A program made the position numbers and the translations under genes. From an uncultured euryarchaeote (GTDB lineage Archaea; Thermoplasmatota; Poseidoniia; Poseidoniales; Poseidoniaceae): 64,000 bases of DNA. The notes under the pieces were generated by a model. That model ran no database searches. It worked only from the letters and a program-made list of their open reading frames with translations, and was not told where the DNA came from. This document shows, in pieces, positions 1-9,189 of the stretch. Numbering within the stretch: position 1 is the first letter of the stretch; each line of letters opens with the position of its first letter. The stretch lies in contig CALBIL010000044.1 of NCBI GenBank assembly GCA_937892945.1, positions 1 to 64,000 on the forward strand. Reading direction: 5' to 3'.

Positions 1-30
1 AGTAATGGTTCGGTATTCTTTTCCAGTCAT
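1..30 (-). CDS. atpB: A-type ATP synthase subunit B, N-terminal fragment
   Basis: The first ten codons are visible, reading M-T-G-K-E-Y-R-T-I-T, and the rest lies beyond the left edge. An AGGAGAGG ribosome site sits just upstream, overlapping the end of subunit A. Subunit B is the non-catalytic nucleotide-binding subunit that alternates with A in the A1 hexamer, and B directly after A is the usual archaeal gene order. The identification rests on position and the short N-terminus only. Confidence 0.8.
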   Translation of the reverse strand, partial: MTGKEYRTIT

Positions 31-43
31 GATATTCCTCTCC

Positions 44-1783
44 TCAGTTTTCCTCTACCGTATCGGCGATTTCGCTGGTCATGTTCTTGACCATGCTTTC
101 AATGTTGTCGATGTATCCCTTTTCGAAACGACCACGCATAAGGTCAGATCGTGCTGGGACGTTTACTACGTCGTCAAGTAGAGCACCGCCAGCCATAGCA
201 GACTTTGCGGAATCTTGGAACGTTAGAATTGCTTTTGCCATTTGGTATTGCAAGTGGATGTCACAGTATGCATCAACTTCGTGGAAACCATTCTGTTGCA
301 AGAAGTATTCACGAATCATTCGAGCGACTTCAAGCGTCAATTGTTGATCGGTTGGTAATGCATCGGAACCGACCAATTGGACGATTTCTTGCAATTCCGC
401 TTCAACCTGTAAAAGACCACTGATTTGTGTTCGAACTTCTGGGAAGTCCTGTGCGATGTTATCGCGGAACCATTGGTCAAGACTTTGTGGATACAAAGAA
501 TAGGAGTTCAACCAGTTAATTGCAGGGAAGTGACGTTGTCGTGCAAGACCTGCGTCCAATCCCCAGAAAACCTTGACAATACGAAGAGTTCCTTGTGAAA
601 CTGGTTCGGAAATGTCTCCACCAGGTGGGGATACAGCACCGATAACAGTGACTGAGCCATCGTCGCCGTTGAGTGTTTCAACACGACCAGCCCGTTCGTA
701 GAATTCTGCGATACGAGAAGACAGGTAAGCAGGATATCCTTCTTCACCAGGCATTTCTTCAAGACGAGATGAAATTTCACGCATTGCTTCTGCCCAACGA
801 GAGGTGGAATCTGCCATCAAAGCGACGTCATATCCCATGTCTCGGAAGTATTCTGCAATCGTAATTCCAGTGTACACAGATGCTTCACGAGCAGCCACAG
901 GCATGTTGGAAGTGTTTGCAATCATGACGGTTCGATTCATCAACGGTTTGCCGGTGTTTGGATCAATCAAGTGAGGGAATTCTTCCAACACTTCAGTCAT
1001 CTCGTTTCCACGCTCACCGCATCCGATGTAAACAACGAGTTGTGCATCGGAATACTTTGCGAGTGATTGTTGTGTAACAGTCTTACCTGAACCGAATGGA
1101 CCAGGGATTCCAGCTGCGCCACCTTTTGCAAGAGGGAAGAGGAAATCCAGAATACGCATACCGGTGATAAGAGGAGTTTCAGGAGCGTACTTCTGTTGGT
1201 AAGGTCGAGGTGTTCGGACAGGCCACTTCTGCATCATCTGCATTTCAGTACCATCTTCAAGCACACAAACTGTTTGTGTAACATTGAATTCTCCGGATTC
1301 AATAGACTTCACGACACCGCTTACGGTTGGAAGTACCATGACCTTGTGAACAATAGTTTCAGTTTCTTGGACGTGGCCAATAACTTGGCCACCGACCACT
1401 GAATCGCCAACAGCGACTTGAGGTTCGAAGTTCCAAGTCCTTTCCATGTCGAATGCGTCTGCATCAACACCACGAGTAATGAAAACACCCATCTTTTCTT
1501 CCAAGGTAGGAAGAGGACGTTGGATACCGTCATAAATCTGAGTCAAGAGACCAGGACCCAAAGAAACAGAAAGAGTTTCTTGAGTGTTCAATACAGGTTC
1601 ACCCGGACGCATACCAGAGGTATCCTCGTACACTTGGATGACAGCCTTATCGCCGTGCAGTTCAATTACTTCGCCCATTAAACCTTCATCGCCAACACGA
1701 ACCACGTCATACATTGCAGCGTTCATGCCAGTTGCAGTTACAACAGGACCGGATATTCGATAAATTACTCCTTCATTTCTCAT
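44..1783 (-). CDS. atpA: A-type ATP synthase catalytic subunit A
   Basis: Catalytic subunit of the A1 head, which makes or hydrolyses ATP at the A/B interfaces. The 579 residues match the normal length of archaeal A subunits. The P-loop GPFGSGKT is at residues 228-235 (Lys234). The archaeal/V-type non-homologous region lies before it at roughly 110-190, and the E-R-G-N-E-M-T-E segment and the S-T-S-R-W-A-E-A segment of the nucleotide fold follow. GGAGG stands 9 nt before the ATG. The gene follows subunit F (28 nt) and precedes B (13 nt), so it is mid-operon. No intein is present, although A subunits of some archaea carry one near the P-loop. Confidence 0.98.
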   Translation of the reverse strand: MRNEGVIYRISGPVVTATGMNAAMYDVVRVGDEGLMGEVIELHGDKAVIQVYEDTSGMRPGEPVLNTQETLSVSLGPGLLTQIYDGIQRPLPTLEEKMGVFITRGVDADAFDMERTWNFEPQVAVGDSVVGGQVIGHVQETETIVHKVMVLPTVSGVVKSIESGEFNVTQTVCVLEDGTEMQMMQKWPVRTPRPYQQKYAPETPLITGMRILDFLFPLAKGGAAGIPGPFGSGKTVTQQSLAKYSDAQLVVYIGCGERGNEMTEVLEEFPHLIDPNTGKPLMNRTVMIANTSNMPVAAREASVYTGITIAEYFRDMGYDVALMADSTSRWAEAMREISSRLEEMPGEEGYPAYLSSRIAEFYERAGRVETLNGDDGSVTVIGAVSPPGGDISEPVSQGTLRIVKVFWGLDAGLARQRHFPAINWLNSYSLYPQSLDQWFRDNIAQDFPEVRTQISGLLQVEAELQEIVQLVGSDALPTDQQLTLEVARMIREYFLQQNGFHEVDAYCDIHLQYQMAKAILTFQDSAKSAMAGGALLDDVVNVPARSDLMRGRFEKGYIDNIESMVKNMTSEIADTVEEN

Positions 1784-1811
1784 TTATATTTCCTCCATTT
1801 TTTTTGGAATT

Positions 1812-2111
1812 TCACTTCCACAGGTCGACTCCAATTGCCTTACGAATTGTATCTCGCAAGGTGGTGTCTTCTTCCGTTCCAATGCCAAGCACGGTCGGAG
1901 AGATGGATGCCGAGAGTTGGTCACGAAGACGCTCTGGCAGCGTAGTAAGGATTGTGGAGTCAACCACGACAATCCCTACATTTTTTGTATTGAGTAGTTT
2001 TTTGAAGGTAGAGATTGTTGCCTCTGTTCCTTCAGGGTTATGCAGGTTGTCTATACCTGCAAGTTGGAATCCAAGAGTGAATTCTGGTGTTCCTACGACT
2101 GCGATATCCAT
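1812..2111 (-). CDS. atpF: A-type ATP synthase subunit F
   Basis: Small central-stalk subunit (99 residues, the usual size) with the Rossmann-like start M-D-I-A-V-V-G and the V-G-I-V-V-V-D strand typical of V/A-ATPase subunit F. It sits with D inside the A3B3 head and transmits rotation and regulation. GAGGTGA lies 7 nt before the ATG. It is flanked by C and A in the same orientation, the common archaeal order C-F-A-B. Confidence 0.93.
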   Translation of the reverse strand: MDIAVVGTPEFTLGFQLAGIDNLHNPEGTEATISTFKKLLNTKNVGIVVVDSTILTTLPERLRDQLSASISPTVLGIGTEEDTTLRDTIRKAIGVDLWK

Positions 2112-2122
2112 ACATAATCACC

Positions 2123-3166
2123 TCACAAAATATGTGCTTCGAGCACTTCAACAGAGAGTCCGGCAAGGCGCCCACGAACGATAAAGCGCAAATCATTCAC
2201 TTCTTGGACCTTCATGGCCATGTAGTGAACAACGGGTAGTGCGGATACTGGATGAAGGAAACTCATTCGCTTCATGATTGCATATTCTCGTTCCTTGAAC
2301 CAAGTAACGACGGGGTCAAGGCTGTTCATTTCCTTCGAAGAAGCAAGTGCTGCTTCAAACGCAGGGAAATCAAATCGGCCTGAACTTCGTAACAAATCCA
2401 TAGCGGCGTCTTTACCACCTGCTGCAATCGAAGAGAAAGCGCGGGAAGGTATGAGGCGACCACCAGAGACAAGCATTGAGACAACGTTCTCCGAGGAAAT
2501 ACCAACTGCTTCAGCCTCAAGAATGTTCAAGAGGTTGCGGTGATCGATTTCGGCGCCAAGGAGTTCTTTCAAGAAACGGACATCTGCGCCTTTACCAGTC
2601 ATTGAAGACAAGGCTTTCTTGAAATAATGGACATCAAGTGCATCTTCGTAATCTGAAAGTCGGGAATCTTCCGGAACTGCATTGAGTGCAGGACCAAACG
2701 ATTTACGTCGCATCTGAACAACTGCAGAGCGCAAATCATCAGCATTTTCAATGATTTTCAGCCATGGCGTGTTAATGTCATTCAATTCAGGAAGAATGGA
2801 ATGTGATACTTTTTCAAGTTCCACATCATTCACTACAGCTCGAAGAACAACCTTGGCATTGTGATACTCAAACCGTGAGGTATAGGTTTCAACAATGGCA
2901 CGAATTTTCCCGTTACACATCGAAAGCATCTGTTCGAGTTCATGTTCCAAGTTATGGGTTAATGCGGCTTCAACTAAATCGCCACCAGTCATTTGCCCTG
3001 CATAGAGATCAATCTCTGCACGGTATCCCATTTCGCTGACCGCAACGGTCAGTTGTTCGGGAGATTGGTTAATCAGTTGACGTAGCCTAGAACGGTCCGC
3101 AAGCTTCTGCCGACGTGACTTAGCACGGGCAGCAACATAAGGTGTATTTCCAAGCATTACCATCAT
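2123..3166 (-). CDS. atpC: A-type ATP synthase subunit C
   Basis: Subunit C (V-type d homologue, 347 residues) is the funnel-shaped all-helical protein that couples the rotor ring K to the central stalk D/F. The sequence is helical and charged throughout, without membrane segments, and resembles the vATP-synt_AC39 family, for example a repeated L-x-x-L-L-x-x-E-x-D-x-x-N-L-x-x-I pattern near residues 200-215. The ATG follows GAGGGAT closely and lies 7 nt after the stop of subunit E, so the two genes are translationally linked. Assignment uses both composition and position between E and F. Confidence 0.93.
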   Translation of the reverse strand: MMVMLGNTPYVAARAKSRRQKLADRSRLRQLINQSPEQLTVAVSEMGYRAEIDLYAGQMTGGDLVEAALTHNLEHELEQMLSMCNGKIRAIVETYTSRFEYHNAKVVLRAVVNDVELEKVSHSILPELNDINTPWLKIIENADDLRSAVVQMRRKSFGPALNAVPEDSRLSDYEDALDVHYFKKALSSMTGKGADVRFLKELLGAEIDHRNLLNILEAEAVGISSENVVSMLVSGGRLIPSRAFSSIAAGGKDAAMDLLRSSGRFDFPAFEAALASSKEMNSLDPVVTWFKEREYAIMKRMSFLHPVSALPVVHYMAMKVQEVNDLRFIVRGRLAGLSVEVLEAHIL

Positions 3167-3173
3167 CTATCCC

Positions 3174-3737
3174 TCAGTCAAAAAGTATTGAATTAATTTC
3201 AGCGAGTTTTCCGCCCCATGTAGATTCAAGGAGGGTATCAAAGCGCATATCATAGGATACTGAACCATCTGGCGATTCAAGAACAAAGCCACCGAGCCCA
3301 ACGATTGGTTCACCAATCGTGCGCTTACCAGCAATTTCTGAAAGTGACTTACGGTCAAGTTCTACAGGTCGAATTGTGTAATCATTACCACCAATCTTGT
3401 CAGCCTTTGCCATCAAGGACTTGAGCAAACTAGCTCTGCCTGAAAGTTTCGGATTTCCAAGTTCGTCGCTGGTCAATTGGAAGGTCTCATCGAGAACCTT
3501 GCGTCGAGCAACGAGAATTTCTTTTTGGTTTGCTTGGCGAGCACTGGCTACAACTTCACGAGCAATTTGAGTTGCTTCACGTTCAGTACGAGCAGATGCT
3601 TCCGAGCGAATGGTATCGGCCTTTTCATTGGCTTCAGCAAGAATTGCCTTTGCCTCTTCATTAGCCGCTTTGACCATAGCCGAGGCTTCAGCCTCAGCAG
3701 ATTTAGCGATATCTTTTGCGAGTGTTTCAAGCGTCAT
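3174..3737 (-). CDS. atpE: A-type ATP synthase subunit E (peripheral stalk)
   Basis: Peripheral-stalk subunit E, 187 residues, normal length. Residues 1-95 are a long Ala/Glu/Lys-rich helix that would pair with subunit H in a right-handed coiled coil. The remainder is the globular domain that binds the top of the A/B head. AAAGAGGAA precedes the ATG by about 6 nt. The 63-nt gap from subunit K is the widest within the ATPase block and holds an A-rich run, but no clear terminator. Confidence 0.93.
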   Translation of the reverse strand: MTLETLAKDIAKSAEAEASAMVKAANEEAKAILAEANEKADTIRSEASARTEREATQIAREVVASARQANQKEILVARRKVLDETFQLTSDELGNPKLSGRASLLKSLMAKADKIGGNDYTIRPVELDRKSLSEIAGKRTIGEPIVGLGGFVLESPDGSVSYDMRFDTLLESTWGGKLAEINSILFD

Positions 3738-3800
3738 ATATATTCCTCTTTGTGTTTTTTTTCACTTTACTGAGTTGCCCCAGAATGTTTGTCTTCTCCC

Positions 3801-4124
3801 TCAAAGGAAGAGTGGCAAAGCACCGAGAATCACGATGGATTCTGGCAAAGCAGTGAAAATAAGTGCGACACCGAACTTGCTTCCATCTTCTGCAAGCATA
3901 CCGACAGCTGCGCTGCCAATGGCTGCTTGAGAGAGACCTGCACCAATTGCTGCAAGTCCGAGGGCAATTCCAGCACCGATAGCAGAGTATCCCGATCCGT
4001 CGGATTGGGTGAATTCTGCTGTTTCTTTTTCGGTCAATTCTGCTGCGACACCTTGAGCAACCATGGTGATGGCTGCCAAAAGGATCAGTGTTCTTAGGCT
4101 CATTTTTAGGGTATTTACGTTCAT
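3801..4124 (-). CDS. atpK: A-type ATP synthase subunit K (c-ring proteolipid)
   Basis: Rotor proteolipid of 107 residues with a single two-helix hairpin (residues about 44-75 and 84-107), so each protomer would carry one ion site. The second helix has the ion-binding glutamate in L-P-E-S-I-V-I. The first helix has a glutamine in G-L-S-Q-A-A, placed as in sodium-binding c subunits, but the tyrosine usual in Na+ rings is a leucine here. A hydrophobic stretch at residues 14-28 ending A-A-E looks like a cleavable leader, as in some archaeal c subunits. GGAGGTA lies 8 nt before the ATG. Whether H+ or Na+ is carried cannot be settled by reading. Confidence 0.95.
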   Translation of the reverse strand: MNVNTLKMSLRTLILLAAITMVAQGVAAELTEKETAEFTQSDGSGYSAIGAGIALGLAAIGAGLSQAAIGSAAVGMLAEDGSKFGVALIFTALPESIVILGALPLFL

Positions 4125-4154
4125 ATTTACTACCTCCGTTTTTTGTCCGTTGGA

Positions 4155-6515
4155 CTATGATTTGCTCTCCACGTATGAATTCTCCACATGGAGATTACGG
4201 CCACCGAGCGGTGCAAAAGCACGGCCGGACCCGTCGTAGAACTTGCCCATCCATTCCACAAAGTGGAGACGGGCAGCGTGAATAGTAGGGGAAAGGATTC
4301 CCAAAGCGATGGCAAAGACTTGGATGCCGATGAATAAGATAAAGCAAATGAGACCGACAAGGACCCCCATGATTCCGCCACTGGTAAATGCGTCAATCAT
4401 CGGTTCAAAGCCCATGGTGATGGACACTTCTGCAATCTTGACTCCAGCAACACCAACTGCCATAATTCGCAGATAAGAGAGCGTGTTTGCAAGAAGACCG
4501 AAGGTTTCGATTGGACCCATAATGAGGCCGCCTGCCCATCCGAACTTCTCAAAGACAGCAAGGCCAATGATGAGACTAATGATACCAACAATGAGTAAGA
4601 CGGTCCAGATTTGGAATTCAAACAGGTCGTTGTAGCCCGAAGCCATGTTTCGGCATTGCATGAAACCGCCGATGAGAATAAGAATCCAAGAACCCTTTTC
4701 AAAGAATGCTGCTGCTGCTCCGTGTGCGTTGAAAACATTGACAAGTCCAAGCATGAATCCAAGGAAGATGTGAATTGCACCCAAGTAAATGGAGAGAATC
4801 ACGTATTCTTGTAATCCGTGACCTGCAGATGCTCTGTGGAACGGCATGTGGAGGCCTCCAAGGTTCAAGAGGTCTGCAATTGCTCCAGGGACGTGGATGT
4901 TGGCATAGGTCCATTCATAGAATCCGTTGAATGGAGAGTCGCTGCCCATTTGACCGGTATTATCCCATACAAAGCCGAAACCTTCAGCGAAGATAATGCC
5001 CCAAATGATACACCAAACCCCCATCCATCGGAGGATAGTGATTCCTTTTTGTGCCATTGGGTCAACGGCGAAGGCTTTGCTTCCAAGCCATGCGCCCAGA
5101 AGTAGAAGGACGATTCCATAGCCCCAATCGCCTAAAATCATTCCATAGATGAATGGGAAAGTCATCATCATGAGCATGGTTGGGTCGAATGTTCCGTACT
5201 TTGGCCGACCGACTAAGTCAACCATCAGTTCAAACGGTTCGGAAGTTGAGCCATTGGTGAATTGAATAGGAGGCTCGACATCGTAGTGGCCGTCATCATG
5301 GGCCGGAGTGTTTCGGATACGAGTGAGTGTAATGTCGAGTTCGGGCAAATTGATTTTACCGTCACCATCAAGATCAACTGCTGCCATCAGTTTACCCATT
5401 TCCCATGGAGGGAGATTGGCGATTTCAGCATTCTTTAGTGCATTTTGGAATTCGTAACCATCTACGAGGCCTGAATCATCCAAATCAATTGCCTTGAAGA
5501 ATTGGAAAATAGATTGGTCGGTCTTGACCAGATAATTCGAGAGCATGATGAGTTCTTCTAATTCCGAAGTTTTCGGCTCATCGTGGTGTTCGTGATGATG
5601 CCCTCCGACATAGGCCTCGATGCTAACGTGAGAAGCTATCTCGGATAAACGGCTTTCAACTGATTCTGCTTGGTCAGCTGGAACCCAACCATCCAAAGCA
5701 AATGCTTGGTTACTCACTGCAACCAGTGTAGGTGCGGTATAGATTGCCATTTCCCGGACGAGATGTTCTTCCGCAGTGACGAGATTCCGCCCATTGCGAA
5801 GAGTCCATGCGTCAAGGGCTTCTTGGGTGCTCACGACTTTCGACTCTAAACGTTTGATTTCAACGAGAAGGGCCTTTGCCTTCTCAGCCGGTGAACCTTC
5901 CCCGGATGGGATTTGAACAGGTTTTGAACCCAACTCTGCCATGCAGATTTGGACCTCAGCAGAATGTGCAGATCGACATGCTACTGCGATGAGGCCGCCT
6001 GCAGCATGTAATTCAATCTCTGAGAGTATGTCGGAAAAAATTTCTGTGGCTTTCGAGGTGCTTCGTGCTTCTCCGACAAATACCTCAATGCCTTCAAATC
6101 CGCCCATTAACTCGAGTGGTAGGTCAAGTGGAGCCAAACGATTGAGAACATGGTATTGCTCTTGAGAAGTAGCGATAGTGGCTTGAGCATCACGGATGGT
6201 ATCGATATATGCCAATGCTGCTACGACTTTCGCTTCGAAAGAAGAAACCATCTTGATCGCTTCAGCGTGTGGGACCGGACCATCTGTATTTGATGCCTGT
6301 ACTGAAGAAGAAACTGCTTGAACCTTGACTAACAAGTTGCTAATGGCATTTGCTTCATCGGAATCCATTGATGCCCCAACGCCAATTCCATCTTCAAAAC
6401 GACCGTATTCTTCGATGTGAACACATGAAAGTTCGCTGCAGAGGCGGAGGATCTCTTCCATCTTACCGACAGGAGCTGCTACTGTAAGACGGGACATCTC
6501 AGAAGTAGCAAACAT
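4155..6515 (-). CDS. atpI: A-type ATP synthase subunit I (a) with inserted EF-hand pair
   Basis: Stator subunit forming the ion half-channels against the K ring. It has 786 residues, longer than the 620-710 usual for archaeal subunit I. Residues 1-303 are the cytosolic arm, ending with the family motif G-W-V-P (277-280). About eight membrane helices follow from residue 445, with the essential arginine in Y-L-R-I-M (Arg683). Between them, about 110 extra residues split the family's conserved junction, which resumes as V-E-P-P at 413. The insert holds a His cluster (306-311), a helix, and two perfect EF-hand loops at 344-355 (D, D, S, D, E ligands) and 381-392 (D, D, D, N, E). GAGGCGAT precedes the start. 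The insert suggests calcium sensing at the stator, which is inference. Confidence 0.96.
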   Translation of the reverse strand: MFATSEMSRLTVAAPVGKMEEILRLCSELSCVHIEEYGRFEDGIGVGASMDSDEANAISNLLVKVQAVSSSVQASNTDGPVPHAEAIKMVSSFEAKVVAALAYIDTIRDAQATIATSQEQYHVLNRLAPLDLPLELMGGFEGIEVFVGEARSTSKATEIFSDILSEIELHAAGGLIAVACRSAHSAEVQICMAELGSKPVQIPSGEGSPAEKAKALLVEIKRLESKVVSTQEALDAWTLRNGRNLVTAEEHLVREMAIYTAPTLVAVSNQAFALDGWVPADQAESVESRLSEIASHVSIEAYVGGHHHEHHDEPKTSELEELIMLSNYLVKTDQSIFQFFKAIDLDDSGLVDGYEFQNALKNAEIANLPPWEMGKLMAAVDLDGDGKINLPELDITLTRIRNTPAHDDGHYDVEPPIQFTNGSTSEPFELMVDLVGRPKYGTFDPTMLMMMTFPFIYGMILGDWGYGIVLLLLGAWLGSKAFAVDPMAQKGITILRWMGVWCIIWGIIFAEGFGFVWDNTGQMGSDSPFNGFYEWTYANIHVPGAIADLLNLGGLHMPFHRASAGHGLQEYVILSIYLGAIHIFLGFMLGLVNVFNAHGAAAAFFEKGSWILILIGGFMQCRNMASGYNDLFEFQIWTVLLIVGIISLIIGLAVFEKFGWAGGLIMGPIETFGLLANTLSYLRIMAVGVAGVKIAEVSITMGFEPMIDAFTSGGIMGVLVGLICFILFIGIQVFAIALGILSPTIHAARLHFVEWMGKFYDGSGRAFAPLGGRNLHVENSYVESKS

Positions 6516-6524
6516 GATATCGCC

Positions 6525-6836
6525 TCATTGTGAAGTAACGGCGCCGAGAAGGTTCTTGACTGCCTTTTCTTTTCGACTCGATGCTGATGATTGAATCTTT
6601 TCGACGATTGAAGCGCCGTCTTTTTGGACGCTATCTGCTTCTTTTCCTGCCTTGCTTCGGGCAGCGTCGAGAGTTTTTTGAGTATTGGTCAGTGAATCTT
6701 CAGTAGCACCAGTCACAAGTGCCGATGCTTCTCTACGAGCGTCAGCAACAATTTTGCTTGACTCTGTTTGAGCAGAGGAAAGTCGCTTTTCGGCAGACTG
6801 CTCAGCCTCTTTGATTTTTCGGAGAACATCTTTCAT
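6525..6836 (-). CDS. ahaH: A-type ATP synthase subunit H (peripheral stalk)
   Basis: Short Ala/Lys/Glu-rich helical protein of 103 residues matching subunit H (AhaH), which pairs with E to form the peripheral stalk. The start at 6836 (M-K-D-V-L) gives the family length. A longer in-frame opening reaching 6932 adds a Pro/Phe-rich stretch unlike the family and overlaps the gene upstream, so it was rejected. A possible TATA-like element (TCATAAACC) about 40 nt upstream may give the ATPase genes a promoter of their own. H-I spacing is 9 nt. Confidence 0.88.
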   Translation of the reverse strand: MKDVLRKIKEAEQSAEKRLSSAQTESSKIVADARREASALVTGATEDSLTNTQKTLDAARSKAGKEADSVQKDGASIVEKIQSSASSRKEKAVKNLLGAVTSQ

Positions 6837-6928
6837 ACCCAAGTAAACCACCAGTGGTCCGGTGAATGAGAAGGGGTTTATGAGGCTAATGGGCGGAAAG
6901 TATGGACTTCTCCAACGCAATGCGAGTG

Positions 6929-7693
6929 TCATTCCTGCTCAGGCTTGGTCGCTCGAAACCGGCTTGACATCAAAAAAGGCCACAATAAACGGCCCTGTAC
7001 ATCATCGAATCCAACATCCTTCATCATGGCACGATAGTAGCCGTTTGTACCGTATTGAGTGTATGTATTTGCAAGGCCCTTCCAAGGATGATTTTTCTCT
7101 TTCGTGACATAGCGAGCAATCCATTGAACAACCGTTGCCATCCAGATTCGACCACCAAGACCGTGAACCCAATTGGCCTTTCCTGCATCGCAAATAACGA
7201 GCCTGCCGCCGGGTTTGAGAACACGGTAGATCTCACTCAATCCTTTCTTTTTATCTTGGAAATCACGGAATGAAAAGAGACAGAATACCATGTCAAAAGT
7301 ATTGTCTTTGCAAGGTATTGATTCTGCAATTGCCTCGATATAGTGCGCTGGTAGTTCGCCACGAGATTCACGAGCGGCGTCAACACGCTTCTTTGCTACG
7401 TTCAACATCTCCGAGGAAGGGTCGAGACAAGTCACATCGAGGTCAGTGAGGTCTTCAGCGAATGAACCAGGCCCACAGCCAACTTCGAGAACTTTCATCC
7501 CCGCCGAAGCATGGTTTCGAACATTTCTTCGCCAATGTTTGTCTTGACCAAATGTCATCAAACGATTGACACGGTCATAATTTGGAATGGTTTCCTCAAG
7601 CTGCCGTTCCAATTTCTCCCATGCATCGATATCAATGCCGGAAGGATCGAAACCGCCTGTTGCCGCTCGGTCGCCCATGATGGTTCGGCACAT
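6929..7693 (-). CDS. UbiE/MenG-type C-methyltransferase
   Basis: Class I SAM-dependent methyltransferase of 254 residues. The N-terminal signature Y-D-R-V-N-R-L-M-T-F-G (39-49) matches the UbiE/MenG motif, SAM motif I is V-L-E-V-G-C-G-P-G, and the E-I-Y-R-V-L-K-P-G-G block is typical of the family. Members methylate the ring of demethylmenaquinone or a similar quinone, so a respiratory-quinone role is likely in this aerobic context. The ATG at 7693 has GAGGT very close upstream; the second ATG at 7678 is an alternative start. It lies between the KaiC-like genes and the ATPase operon on the same strand. Confidence 0.8.
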   Translation of the reverse strand: MCRTIMGDRAATGGFDPSGIDIDAWEKLERQLEETIPNYDRVNRLMTFGQDKHWRRNVRNHASAGMKVLEVGCGPGSFAEDLTDLDVTCLDPSSEMLNVAKKRVDAARESRGELPAHYIEAIAESIPCKDNTFDMVFCLFSFRDFQDKKKGLSEIYRVLKPGGRLVICDAGKANWVHGLGGRIWMATVVQWIARYVTKEKNHPWKGLANTYTQYGTNGYYRAMMKDVGFDDVQGRLLWPFLMSSRFRATKPEQE

Positions 7694-7765
7694 CCGACCT
7701 CTTTGGAGATGTCGCCAAAAAGCACCAGCCAGTGAACCGATTTTGAGCCCGAACCGTTTTGCGCT

Positions 7766-8569
7766 TCAAGCGATACGTTCAACGGTTTCTGGGGTGATTC
7801 CTTCTTCTGGAGTCACACGGAATACGAGAACTTTCAAATTTTCAGGAGCGTTTCGGAACTTCGAGACAATCATTGAAGTTTCAAAATCAGTACCGATAGT
7901 TCGAACTTGGAAAGAAAGAACCATATCAGCTATCGAAGACAACTCTTGCTTTACAAGAGGGTCCAAACCGTGGGTTGAGACCGAAATGAGTATCAATCCT
8001 CGGTTCAATTGGGCATGTGCTTGAAGCATACGCACCATTGCAATAACACGGGCGGGGTCTTCTCTTTGTAAAAAGAAATCAAGGCTGTCAATAACGGCTC
8101 TAAAGTAAGGACCCAAAGCCATGACTTCATTGGTGACTTCGGTCAAATAATCTTGTGTGTTATCATCGACAAAACGTGTTTGAGCGAGTCGTCGGATGTC
8201 ATCGAGTCGGAAACCTTCCAATCGGTAACGGCTAGCTAAAAGTTCACGTTCCAAAACCGTCGAGTTGTATTCTTCACCGATGGTTCGAACGCTGATGTCA
8301 AGTGGCCAATCGTACTTTTGGAAAATACGAATGATTTCTTGTTGTCCTTCATTGGTTGAAATGTAGAGCGTATTATCTGATTCTTCGGCAGGTGAGGTGA
8401 ATTGCTTTGCGAATAATTCACTTCCTGAACCAGTATCAGTAAACGCCACCATGATGAAACCACGTGGTACACCACCGTGCATTTCATTGTCGAATTTCGG
8501 AACGCCGAACGAACCTACTTTTCCAAAGAACTCTTCATCTTCCGGGTCAAAATCAATTTTTCGCGCCAT
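7766..8569 (-). CDS. KaiC/RAD55-like protein with degenerate P-loop
   Basis: RecA-fold protein related to KaiC and RAD55 family ATPases, 267 residues from the ATG at 8569, which has GAGGTG at ideal spacing overlapping the previous stop. The segment D-T-G-S-G-S-E-L-F (45-53) aligns with Walker A of the intact neighbour at 9190-9978, but Lys is replaced by Ser50 and Thr by Glu51, so normal ATP hydrolysis is unlikely. The Walker B-like strand V-I-D-S-L-D is kept. It is third in a row of three paralogues and may act as a regulatory partner of the intact one, which is inference. No specific function is recognised. Confidence 0.72.
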   Translation of the reverse strand: MARKIDFDPEDEEFFGKVGSFGVPKFDNEMHGGVPRGFIMVAFTDTGSGSELFAKQFTSPAEESDNTLYISTNEGQQEIIRIFQKYDWPLDISVRTIGEEYNSTVLERELLASRYRLEGFRLDDIRRLAQTRFVDDNTQDYLTEVTNEVMALGPYFRAVIDSLDFFLQREDPARVIAMVRMLQAHAQLNRGLILISVSTHGLDPLVKQELSSIADMVLSFQVRTIGTDFETSMIVSKFRNAPENLKVLVFRVTPEEGITPETVERIA

Positions 8570-8580
8570 ATAAAAACACC

Positions 8581-9186
8581 TCAATTAATGAGAACTTGCC
8601 CTCTGTCGATCAAGTCAGTACAGTATAAATCGAGATTGGAGAGAACCAAAGGAGGGGTTTGGTCGGGTACGTTGAGAATAACTGAAAGAACTTCTCTCTG
8701 ACGGAAGGTATTGATGAAAGTGTGAAGGTATTCAGCAAGCATGCGTTCGTCATTGTAGATGGCTAAGGCATTGACGCTGTCCAAAAATACGAAATTACGT
8801 ACAGATGTCGTCATGCGAAGAATGTACAAGGTCCGAAGAAGAACTGATTCGAGCATAATTGGGCTGTCGACAAAATGAATATTGGTGTAGGTAACATCAG
8901 TACCACCCAATATTCCTGATGAGACCAAATCAATAAATTGAATACGTGAAATATCTTCATCTGAAAGTCCAATGGCTTTGAATTCTTCAATACGTTCTAC
9001 TGCACCTACGCTAGCACAAATGTATACTCCGCCCATATCGTGGTCTCGCATCAATGGAATCAGTGTACTGGCGGTTACGTTGAAAGCGTTCGAATTACCG
9101 AAGCGAACTTGGATCGCACTACTAAGGCTGATATCAATTGCAAGTTGTTCAGCAATTCGGTCGTCAAGTACAATGTTAGAATGCAT
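8581..9186 (-). CDS. Degenerate KaiC-like protein lacking a P-loop
   Basis: Protein of 201 residues with alternating strands and helices. The F-V-F-L-D-S-V-N-A-L strand resembles the Walker B strand of KaiC-like proteins, but no Walker A can be found. I do not recognise a named family; position between two KaiC-like genes and this strand suggest a shortened paralogue. Its start lies 3 nt after the stop of the upstream gene, and its stop overlaps the ribosome site of the downstream gene, so the three are almost certainly co-translated. Confidence 0.6.
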   Translation of the reverse strand: MHSNIVLDDRIAEQLAIDISLSSAIQVRFGNSNAFNVTASTLIPLMRDHDMGGVYICASVGAVERIEEFKAIGLSDEDISRIQFIDLVSSGILGGTDVTYTNIHFVDSPIMLESVLLRTLYILRMTTSVRNFVFLDSVNALAIYNDERMLAEYLHTFINTFRQREVLSVILNVPDQTPPLVLSNLDLYCTDLIDRGQVLIN

Positions 9187-9189
9187 GTA

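Noticed and set aside
44-1783. Intein in ATP synthase subunit A
   Set aside because: The P-loop region is contiguous and the protein has the normal length of 579 residues.
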